NCBI GenBank assembly: GCA_016208315.1
Contig: JACQYF010000125.1
Coordinates: 62,001 to 126,000 of the forward strand
DNA length: 64,000 nucleotides
From: Chloroflexota bacterium
GTDB lineage: Bacteria > Chloroflexota > Anaerolineae > UBA4142
Direction of reading: 5' to 3'
Translations under genes and position numbers: made by a program
Notes under the pieces: model-generated
Told to the model about the DNA's origin: nothing
Database searches by the model: none
The model's input: the letters and a program-made list of their open reading frames with translations, nothing else
Part shown: positions 55,308-64,000 of the stretch, piece after piece
How positions within the stretch are numbered: the stretch's first letter is position 1
Layout of the letters: the number at the start of each line of letters is the position of its first letter

Positions 55308-56771
55308 CTAGCCCGCCTTCCACGTCGTTCCCTGCGGACCATCCTCCAGCGTAATGCCCAATCCCGCCAAATCCTGCCGAATCTTGTCCGCGAGCGCGAA
55401 CTGCTTGGCCACGCGCAGTTCCTTTCGCACCGCAATCAGCAATTCGACGAACGGCGCGGCGGCCATCGCGCCCGATTCGGGTTCTTTCAAGGTGAGGCCT
55501 AACACGCCGGCCAGTTCGCGCAAGGTGGCCTGCGCGGGCGCAAGGATTTCTGCGGCTGCGCCCTCGCCGCGCGCCCGGTTGATCTCGCGCGCCAGTTCGT
55601 GCAGCGCGGCGACGGCTTGCGGCGTCCCGAAATCGTCGTCCATCGCCGCAACGAACTTCTCCCGCGTCTCGTTAGCGAACTCCGACAGCTTGCTTTCCCC
55701 TCCCCTGTCTGCGAGCTTGCTCTCCCCCCCTCCCCTGTCTGCCGGTTTTGCAGACGGGGGAGGGTTAGGGGTGGGGGTGGTGGGGGCCACCGCCGCGCGC
55801 AGCCGTTCCAAACCGCGCGCCGTCGCGTTCACGTCCGCGTCGGTCCACGCGAGCGGCGTGCGATAATGCGTCGAGAGGAGATACAGGCGGATTGCGTCCG
55901 GTTCGTGCTGCGCGAGCGCGTCACGAATCCAAAGCGTGTTGCCGATGTGCCGGTGCATCTCTTCGTCGGGCGGCGTCGTCGCAAGGCGCAAGAGCGCGTT
56001 GTGCATCCAATATTTGGCGAACGGCTTTTTGCCCGTGAACGATTCGGACTGGGCGATCTCATTCTCGTGGTGCGGAAAGATGACGTCGTGCCCGCCGCCG
56101 TGCAAATCAATCTGCTCGCCATTCTCGACCAGGTTCATCGCCGAGCATTCGATGTGCCAGCCGGGGCGACCGGGGCCCCACGGGCTGTCCCAACTTGGCT
56201 CGCCGGGCTTGGACGACTTCCAGAGCGCAAAGTCCATCGGGTCTACTTTGCGCTCGTCCACTTGAATGCGCGCGCCGGCTTCCATGTCGTCGAGCGAACG
56301 GTGAGAGAGCTTGCCATAGTCCGGGTCCTTGCGGACGCGGAAATACACGTCGCCGTCCACCGTGTAGGCATAACCCTTGGCGATCAGCCCTTGCGTGATT
56401 TCGATAATGGTGGGGATCACGCCGGTCGCGCGGGGATACGCGTCCGCGCGCAGGACGTTGAGCGCATCCATCTCTTGGAGAAAACGCTGGATGTAGGTTT
56501 CGGCCAGCGCGTGGATCGTCGTGTTCCCCTTCTGCGCGGTCGCGATGATGCGGTCCTCGATGTCGGTAAAGTTCTGCACGTGGCGAACGGTATAGCCGCG
56601 AAAGCGCATATAGCGCTTGACCGTATCGAACAGGATGTACGAGAACGCGTGCCCCACGTGCGAGGGGCCATAAAGGTTCGGGCCGCAGACGTACATCGTC
56701 ACGCGGCCCGGAGTTCTCGGAATGAAATCTTCTTTTTGACGCGTGAGCGTGCTATAGAGCTTGAGTGGCAT
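55308..56771 (-). CDS. cysS: Cysteinyl-tRNA synthetase with degenerate KMSKS region
   Basis: ATG at 56771 (MPLKLYSTL, 487 residues) follows GGAGAAAGAG. The enzyme charges tRNA-Cys with cysteine. It has C-G-P-N-L-Y-G-P-S-H-V-G-H-A (zinc cysteine and HIGH motif), W-H-I-E-C-S-A-M and H-H-E-N-E. The KMSKS loop, expected after N-A-L-L-R-L, reads E-E-M-H-R-H-I-G-N-T, so the catalytic lysines are absent. An insert near residues 340-375 (T-P-N-P-P-P-S and two E-S-K-L repeats) comes from a GC-rich repeat at 55688-55772. Both oddities could mean altered function, a sequence error or a second cysS elsewhere. Confidence 0.85.
   Translation of the reverse strand: MPLKLYSTLTRQKEDFIPRTPGRVTMYVCGPNLYGPSHVGHAFSYILFDTVKRYMRFRGYTVRHVQNFTDIEDRIIATAQKGNTTIHALAETYIQRFLQEMDALNVLRADAYPRATGVIPTIIEITQGLIAKGYAYTVDGDVYFRVRKDPDYGKLSHRSLDDMEAGARIQVDERKVDPMDFALWKSSKPGEPSWDSPWGPGRPGWHIECSAMNLVENGEQIDLHGGGHDVIFPHHENEIAQSESFTGKKPFAKYWMHNALLRLATTPPDEEMHRHIGNTLWIRDALAQHEPDAIRLYLLSTHYRTPLAWTDADVNATARGLERLRAAVAPTTPTPNPPPSAKPADRGGGESKLADRGGESKLSEFANETREKFVAAMDDDFGTPQAVAALHELAREINRARGEGAAAEILAPAQATLRELAGVLGLTLKEPESGAMAAAPFVELLIAVRKELRVAKQFALADKIRQDLAGLGITLEDGPQGTTWKAG
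55688..55772. repeat. GC-rich repeat with hairpin inside cysS
   Basis: Two direct copies of a cttgctntcccc...ctcccctgtctgc unit are followed by an inverted copy (gcagacgggggaggg). The last direct copy and the inverted copy form a 14-bp stem with one mismatch around ggtttt. The repeat stays in frame in cysS. Confidence 0.75.
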
Positions 56772-56873
56772 TCTCTTTCTCCGGGGCCTTGGAATTGAAC
56801 GCGGCGACGGGGACATTGGCGAACGTCAATGTCCCCGGGAGACAGAAGCAAGAGAAAAACCCCAAATGTGATC

Positions 56874-57920
56874 TCACTGTCTTCGTTCGTCCGCGGGCGC
56901 GGCGAATATCATGCGCCCTTGATTCGTTTGCAACATGCGCGTTACGATCACGTCGGTCGAGTTGCCAAGGTACTTTTTGCCGTTTTCGACGACGACCATC
57001 GTGCCATCGTCGAGATACGCGATCCCTTGCCCCAACTCTTTGCCTTCTTGAACGACGCGCACGCGCATCCCCTCGCCCGGCAGCACGACCGCGCGCACCG
57101 CGTTCGCCAATTCGTTCACGTTGAGCACACGCACGCCTTGTAATTCCGCGACGCGGTTCAAGTTATAGTCGTTCGTCACGATCGGGCAGTGCAAGTTCTT
57201 GGCGAGGCGCACGAGCTTGTCGTCCACCTCGTGAACCTCTTCGATGTCGAGGTCGGTGATTCGAATGGGCACGATGGACTCTTTTTGCAGCTTGTTCAAC
57301 ATGTCCAGCCCGCGCCGCCCGCGGTTGCGCCGCAGCGAATCCGCCGAATCGGCAATGTGCTGCAATTCGGCGAGCACAAAGCGCGGAATCGTCATTGTGC
57401 CGTCAATAAACCCCGTGCGCGAGATGTCGGCGATCCGCCCGTCAATGATCACGCTCGTATCGAGCAGCACGGACTTGTCGCCCGACGACTTGGCGAACCC
57501 ATCGCGGCCCAGGCGCCCGCCGAGGATCGCAAAGAAATCGCGCTCGCGCATGACCATGACCCACGCGCCCAAATAGCCGAATAGGATCAAGGAAAGGAAT
57601 GGGAGCACCGATTTCCAGGGGTCGGGCAAAAGCGAGAGCGGGAACGCCGTCAACGTGGCGATGATCAGACCGACGATCAGGCCGATGGTCGCGGCGAGGA
57701 GCTGCTGCGCCGGGATTTGGCGAATCGTCCGCCGCGCCCAGATATAGGGCCGAATCGTCAGCCACGGGGTCACCAATAGTCCGAGGGCGGCGCCGGCCAG
57801 CGCGAGCACGACGATAAACCGGATCGTGTCCGAGCCGGTGCCAAGCGCCTCGCCGATTTTTAGGCCGAGAAATGCAAAACCGAACATGCCGAGCAGTCGG
57901 AGGAGAAACTCGACGGTCAT
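56874..57920 (-). CDS. Membrane-anchored PIN-TRAM domain protein (YacL-like)
   Basis: This is a 348-residue protein; ATG at 57920 follows GGAGGAGGTCGCG. Four N-terminal membrane helices (residues ~5-140) are followed by a PIN nuclease-like domain starting V-L-L-D-T-S-V-I-I-D-G-R and ending P-I-V-T-N-D-Y-N-L-N. A C-terminal TRAM-like RNA-binding domain follows (G-E-G-M-R-V-R-V-V-Q-E-G-K-E). The acidic residues of the PIN site are present. The gene stands between radA and cysS as in many Firmicutes, without the ispD/ispF genes often found there. An RNA-degrading role is inferred from the domains. Confidence 0.88.
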   Translation of the reverse strand: MTVEFLLRLLGMFGFAFLGLKIGEALGTGSDTIRFIVVLALAGAALGLLVTPWLTIRPYIWARRTIRQIPAQQLLAATIGLIVGLIIATLTAFPLSLLPDPWKSVLPFLSLILFGYLGAWVMVMRERDFFAILGGRLGRDGFAKSSGDKSVLLDTSVIIDGRIADISRTGFIDGTMTIPRFVLAELQHIADSADSLRRNRGRRGLDMLNKLQKESIVPIRITDLDIEEVHEVDDKLVRLAKNLHCPIVTNDYNLNRVAELQGVRVLNVNELANAVRAVVLPGEGMRVRVVQEGKELGQGIAYLDDGTMVVVENGKKYLGNSTDVIVTRMLQTNQGRMIFAAPADERRQ

Positions 57921-57955
57921 CGCGACCTCCTCCTGGCGGCCAACCGAAAATAATA

Positions 57956-57977
57956 AGTGTACCGCCGGTGGTACACT
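57956..57977. promoter_or_regulatory. Near-perfect 22-bp palindrome upstream of the PIN-TRAM gene
   Basis: agtgtaccgcc and ggtggtacact are inverted repeats with one mismatch, placed 36 bases before the start codon. It could be an operator for a dimeric repressor. No known operator is recognised. Confidence 0.4.
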
Positions 57978-58234
57978 CAACAAGAAAGGAACAAGGGAAA
58001 AATTGCAAGATCACGCGACGCGTTGTCGCAATAAACGAACTAGAGTTGGGTGTTCTCCGGCCTGGATGTCAGCTCATGTATGCGGTTGGAGACCAGGGAA
58101 AATGAATCATCCGGGATAATCGGGATAACAATAGATAATTCCGGTTTAGATGGCGCTATCTTAGCACAGGAGATTGGAAATGTCACCGCCAAATCGAGTC
58201 GTCAGTAGCCAGATGTCCGGCTCCTGACGACTGG

Positions 58235-59611
58235 CTACTGCTTCACCAGCGCCAGTTGCATTGCCTCGGCCAGCGTGCGCGCGCCGAGCAGCGTGATGCC
58301 TTCCGGCTTGTCCTTCATACTCACCAGCGTGTGCGGCACGAGCGCGCGCTTGAACCCCAATCGCGCCGCCTCGTTCAGCCGCCGCGCCGCGTGGCTCACT
58401 GTCCGCAGTTCCCCGCTCAACCCCACTTCGCCGATCGCGACCATGTCTTCCGCAACCGGACGGTCCTGAAAGGACGATGCGATGGCGAGCGCGACCGTGA
58501 GGTCGGCCGCCGGCTCCGTGATTTTCAAGCCGCCGATGACGTTGACGAAAACATCCTGATTGAACAGCTTCAAGCCAACCCGCTGCGAGAGCACCGCCGT
58601 CAACAGGAGCAAGCGGCCCATATCGAAACCATTCGGCGTGCGCCGCGGCAGAGCGAACGCTGTCGCGCTGGTCAATGCCTGAATCTCGACGAGGAGCGGC
58701 CGCGTCCCTTCCATCGTCACCGCAATCGTGCTGCCCGCCACATGCGCCGCGCGCTCGGCGAGAAAGACACGCGAGGGATTCTCCACCTCGACCATGCCGT
58801 CCTGTGTCATCTCGAATACGCCGACCTCGCTCGTCGCGCCAAAGCGATTCTTGACCGAACGCAACAGGCGATACGAATGAAAGCGCTCGCCTTCGAGATA
58901 GAGCACCGTATCTACGATGTGCTCCAACACGCGCGGCCCCGCGATCGCGCCGGCTTTCGTCACGTGCCCCACGACGAAAATCGCGATGTTCGTCGCTTTG
59001 GCGATTTGCATCAGCCGCGCCGCGGACTCGCGCACTTGCGAAACGCTTCCGGCCGCGCTCGTCAGCTCTTCGATGTAAACCGTCTGGATCGAATCCACGA
59101 TGACGAGTTTGGGCTGGAGGCGCTGGATGTTGCCGATAATCTCGTCGAGATTCGTTTCGGTCAGCAAATAGAGCGATTCCGGTTTCAGCCCCAGACGTTC
59201 CGCCCGCATCTTGGTCTGCTGCACCGACTCTTCGCCGGAGACGTACAGCACCGTGCCGATGGACTGCGCCATCATAGCGGCCATTTCAAGCAGTAGGGTC
59301 GACTTGCCAATGCCAGGGTCTCCAGCAATCAGCACCAGCGAACCCGGAACGACGCCGCCGCCGAGCACGCGCGCGAGTTCTGGCATCGGTACTTGGAGTC
59401 GTTGGAATCCCTCGGTGACGACATCGGTGATCTTTTGCGGCGCGCTCCGCGGCGCAAGCGCGGCCAGCGACGACATGGACGATTCGCGCTGCTCGAGCGT
59501 CTCAACCATGCTGTTCCACTCGCCGCATTCGGGACAGCGACCGTACGCTTTGGCGGACACAAAGCCGCACTGCTGGCAAGTCCATTTGCTGTGAGTTTTG
59601 GTTTTCGGCAT
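58235..59611 (-). CDS. radA: DNA repair protein RadA/Sms
   Basis: This is a 458-residue protein from ATG at 59611. The zinc ribbon is C-Q-Q-C...C-P-E-C (residues 12-29). Walker A is G-D-P-G-I-G-K-S-T and Walker B is L-V-I-V-D-S-I-Q. The RadA-specific K-N-R-F-G motif follows. The C-terminal Lon-like domain (L-T-S-A-T-A-F-A-L-P-R-R onward) is complete. RadA is a hexameric helicase that extends recombination intermediates. Length and motifs are normal. Confidence 0.94.
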   Translation of the reverse strand: MPKTKTHSKWTCQQCGFVSAKAYGRCPECGEWNSMVETLEQRESSMSSLAALAPRSAPQKITDVVTEGFQRLQVPMPELARVLGGGVVPGSLVLIAGDPGIGKSTLLLEMAAMMAQSIGTVLYVSGEESVQQTKMRAERLGLKPESLYLLTETNLDEIIGNIQRLQPKLVIVDSIQTVYIEELTSAAGSVSQVRESAARLMQIAKATNIAIFVVGHVTKAGAIAGPRVLEHIVDTVLYLEGERFHSYRLLRSVKNRFGATSEVGVFEMTQDGMVEVENPSRVFLAERAAHVAGSTIAVTMEGTRPLLVEIQALTSATAFALPRRTPNGFDMGRLLLLTAVLSQRVGLKLFNQDVFVNVIGGLKITEPAADLTVALAIASSFQDRPVAEDMVAIGEVGLSGELRTVSHAARRLNEAARLGFKRALVPHTLVSMKDKPEGITLLGARTLAEAMQLALVKQ

Positions 59612-59690
59612 TTGGCGCTCCACCACACGAATTGGGGAAACACGAATCCCGCGAACATCCGTTCGGCGCATATTATACCACAGATTGACA

Positions 59691-59742
59691 AGACCCGAAG
59701 GGTTTCTTCGTCTCCGCAGGAGACGCCTAACCCTTCGGGTCT
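59691..59742. repeat. Nested palindrome at the 3' end of a gene
   Basis: The outer arms agacccgaagggtt and aacccttcgggtct are perfect, and the inner arms gtctcc and ggagac are perfect too. It overlaps the last codons (V-D-P-K-G-stop) of the phosphatase gene, so it may act as terminator between this gene and radA. Confidence 0.75.
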
Positions 59743-60257
59743 ACCCGCATAATCTCTTGCTCCACGAAATCCTTCCCGTCGAAGCTCAGCCGCACGCCTT
59801 CGCACAAATCGCAGAAATTGCCCCACGCCGCGTGATCCGCGTTAGGCAAACACCCGATCGCGCCGATCTCGACGATGCCGCCGTGCGTGACGACCAACGC
59901 CTGTTCGCCGTCGCGCAACTCGCGCGCGAGGGAGCGCCACACCTCAGCTTGGGCGCGCGCAAAACGCGCGGTCGCGCCGCCTTGCCGGATCACCCGCGCG
60001 TACTCGGCGAAACTGGCCGGCCACGTGATCTCCGCATCCACATCCTCGCCCATCTTACTGAGCCGCTCGTCCTGCTCGTCCACGGCAAAGCCCATCGCAA
60101 TCGCCGTCTCAAATGCGCGCGGCGCCTTGCTCGTCACCACCCGCGCGAACGGCCCCATGCGATTGCCCACGCGCCGCGCCAGTTCCACGCCCGCTTGCGT
60201 CACATGCTCGCCCGGCCTTTGCCGCAGCGTATGCCGCCGCACTTCGACATATCTCAT
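59727..60257 (-). CDS. Histidine phosphatase (phosphoglycerate-mutase-like) family protein
   Basis: This is a 176-residue protein; ATG at 60257 follows AAGGAGT. The phosphate-binding motif is R-R-H-T in place of R-H-G, with the histidine that becomes phosphorylated kept. A second conserved histidine is in V-V-T-H-G-G-I-V. S-K-A-P-R-A-F-E-T-A corresponds to the S-x-x-x-R-A-x-x-T-A motif. It probably removes phosphate from a small molecule. The C-terminal residues come from a palindromic repeat. Confidence 0.83.
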   Translation of the reverse strand: MRYVEVRRHTLRQRPGEHVTQAGVELARRVGNRMGPFARVVTSKAPRAFETAIAMGFAVDEQDERLSKMGEDVDAEITWPASFAEYARVIRQGGATARFARAQAEVWRSLARELRDGEQALVVTHGGIVEIGAIGCLPNADHAAWGNFCDLCEGVRLSFDGKDFVEQEIMRVDPKG

Positions 60258-60355
60258 CTGAGACTCCTTGCAGAACAAAGGACACGGCGTCTCCACCGTG
60301 TCCTTGTCTTAATCCGTTTATCCGCTTATCCGTTTCGCCGAAGGCAATCTGCTAC

Positions 60356-62730
<2,375 letters not shown>

Positions 62731-62911
62731 CACGTTGCACCTCATCTTTGCAAGCCGTAGAAATTCTCGCGCGAGAGCGCGGCATGCTCCACTCTCACCG
62801 GTCAAACCGTCGCGTCGCCGGTCTTGACGCTAGTGTAACACGCGCCGGGCGACGTGGCTATAGCAAAAGCGTCCCAGTACGAACAGGGACGCCGATGTCT
62901 GCAATGTTGTG

Positions 62912-64000
62912 CTACGAAGTGGGTTCCGATTCGTTCCCGGAGTCTGGCCAATCTTCCGATGAGTCCAGGTCTGTGCTATAGACCGTGAAATCTTCGTCCG
63001 CGACCCGTTTGAGGGAAAGTCCCAAACGGCGTCGCGGCGCATCTATCCGAATGACCCGCAACGTAAGGGTTTCCCCTTCTTTGACTACTTCTTTCGGATG
63101 CTGAATCCGCTTGTCCGATAGTTCGGAGATGTGAATCAGCCCCTCTATATTATCTTCCAAACGGGCAAAAGCTCCAAATGAAGCCAATTTCGTAATCGTG
63201 CCAGTTACGAGCTGTCCGACTTGATAGCGATCTTCAACGGTCGTCCAAGGTTCAGCTTGCAAGCGCTTGAGACTGAGCGCGATGCGCTGCCGCTCGCGTT
63301 CGACGCTGAGGACTTTGACGTCCACTTTGTCGCCCACCTTGAGCAAATCGCGCGGATGATTAATCTTGGCCCACGAAAGCTCTGAAAGATGAATCAAGCC
63401 GTCCACACCGCCCAGCGCGACGAACGCGCCGAAATCGGTCACACTGGTCACCACGCCGGAGCGCACGTCGCCTTCTTTGAGTTCGGTCATCAGGCGCTCT
63501 TTTTGCTCTTTGCGCCAATCGCGCATGGCGGCTCGCTCCGAAAGGATCAGGCGGTTGCGCTCGCGGTCGAGTTCAATGATTTTGAGTCTAAGTTTTTTGC
63601 CAACCAACGCGCTCAGATCGGTGTCGCTGGCTTCCGCATCGCCGGGCGAATCGCTTTTCCGGCGCGGGATGCTCTCCAACTGTGTGGCGGGCACAAACCC
63701 GCGCACCTTGCCGACCCGGACGATCAAGCCGCCCTTGTTGAATCCCGCGACCTGGGCTTCGAACACGGCTTCGGACTTTAATAATTCCTCCGCCTCGCGC
63801 CAATCGCGCTCCATCTGCGCCCGCGCCAAGGACAAAACCACGTTGCCTTCGCGATCTTCGGATTTGAGCACGAACGCCAGAACCCGATCGCCGATTTGGA
63901 TCTTTTTCAAGGCCTCGGCGCTCATCGCCTCGAGTTCTTTTTGCGCCACGACGCCTTCCGACTTGGCGCCAATATCAATCAAAATCTCCCGTGGCTCAAC
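62912..64000 (-). CDS. rpsA: Ribosomal protein S1 homolog, N-terminus outside the window
   Basis: The open frame runs off the right edge, so this is a partial gene of at least 362 codons. S1 RNA-binding repeats are seen: I-D-I-G-A-K-S-E-G-V-V, G-F-V-P-A-T-Q-L-E, G-V-D-G-L-I-H-L-S-E-L-S and N-I-E-G-L-I-H-I-S-E-L-S. These are four or parts of four domains, with a short acidic C-terminus. S1 helps mRNA bind to the 30S subunit. It is followed leftward by clpC after 181 bases. Confidence 0.9.
   Translation of the reverse strand, partial: VEPREILIDIGAKSEGVVAQKELEAMSAEALKKIQIGDRVLAFVLKSEDREGNVVLSLARAQMERDWREAEELLKSEAVFEAQVAGFNKGGLIVRVGKVRGFVPATQLESIPRRKSDSPGDAEASDTDLSALVGKKLRLKIIELDRERNRLILSERAAMRDWRKEQKERLMTELKEGDVRSGVVTSVTDFGAFVALGGVDGLIHLSELSWAKINHPRDLLKVGDKVDVKVLSVERERQRIALSLKRLQAEPWTTVEDRYQVGQLVTGTITKLASFGAFARLEDNIEGLIHISELSDKRIQHPKEVVKEGETLTLRVIRIDAPRRRLGLSLKRVADEDFTVYSTDLDSSEDWPDSGNESEPTS

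Noticed and set aside
55599-56798. Plus-strand open frame of 399 codons opposite cysS
   Set aside because: The minus strand is an unmistakable cysteinyl-tRNA synthetase; the plus-strand reading has no recognisable protein features.
58256-59296. Plus-strand open frame of 346 codons opposite radA
   Set aside because: The RadA motifs on the minus strand explain the region fully.

Overview
The window looks like a chromosomal segment of a GC-rich, uncultured bacterium, most probably a Chloroflexota (Anaerolineae-type) genome or metagenome bin. This is an inference. It rests on the gram-positive-style order clpC - radA - PIN/TRAM - cysS - rlmB next to a ribosomal protein S1 gene, on the very large polytopic GT-C-like membrane proteins carrying a recurring 'YTVFVHLLD' beta-domain, and on short palindromic elements that sit in frame inside genes. 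Nearly every gene is on the minus strand.

Region 1 (69-47131) is a surface-glycan block. About sixteen GT-C-type membrane proteins and one decayed copy lie almost head to tail, often with 1-26 bp overlaps. They fall into subgroups: DD/WYRP/SKE proteins at 2932, 4729, 6725, 18203 and 22929; FExxDE proteins at 69, 31375 and 38659; PMT-like proteins at 33618 and 36191; one DUF2723-like, one YfhO-like and one PTPS-related-like protein; and three unassigned. Most end in one to three copies of the same beta-domain. Between and after them are sugar and cell-surface enzymes: a broken NAD/FAD oxidoreductase, a DegT-type aminotransferase, an acetyltransferase, a methyltransferase, three GT2 glycosyltransferases, a radical SAM protein and a secreted LamG protein. 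The probable common task is lipid-linked sugar transfer to surface glycans or glycoproteins. An ISAzo13-family insertion sequence (24945-26374) sits at the stop codon of the LamG gene. Its transposase appears to need a -1 frameshift at A_AAA_AAG.

Region 2 (47214-54481) is the most notable part: an apparently complete chromosomal integron. A tyrosine recombinase with the IntI-specific insertion (53486-54481, plus strand) diverges from an attI-like core site. This is followed by a leftward array of about eight cassettes separated by seven attC sites of three sequence families. Cassette products include two different dihydrofolate-reductase-fold proteins, an F420-type nitroreductase-like protein, an SRPBCC protein, a small zinc-ribbon protein, a membrane protein and an unknown protein. 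One cassette has no convincing gene. A perfect 41-nt palindrome carrying a TATAAT box on each strand lies between attI and intI.

Region 3 (54567-64000) is housekeeping: rlmB, cysS, a PIN/TRAM membrane protein, radA, a histidine phosphatase, clpC and rpsA (cut by the window edge). clpC is broken by a deletion that removes part of its second ATPase domain. Similar internal deletions break two genes in region 1, so an assembly problem must be considered. cysS lacks a recognisable KMSKS motif and carries an in-frame GC-rich palindromic insert.
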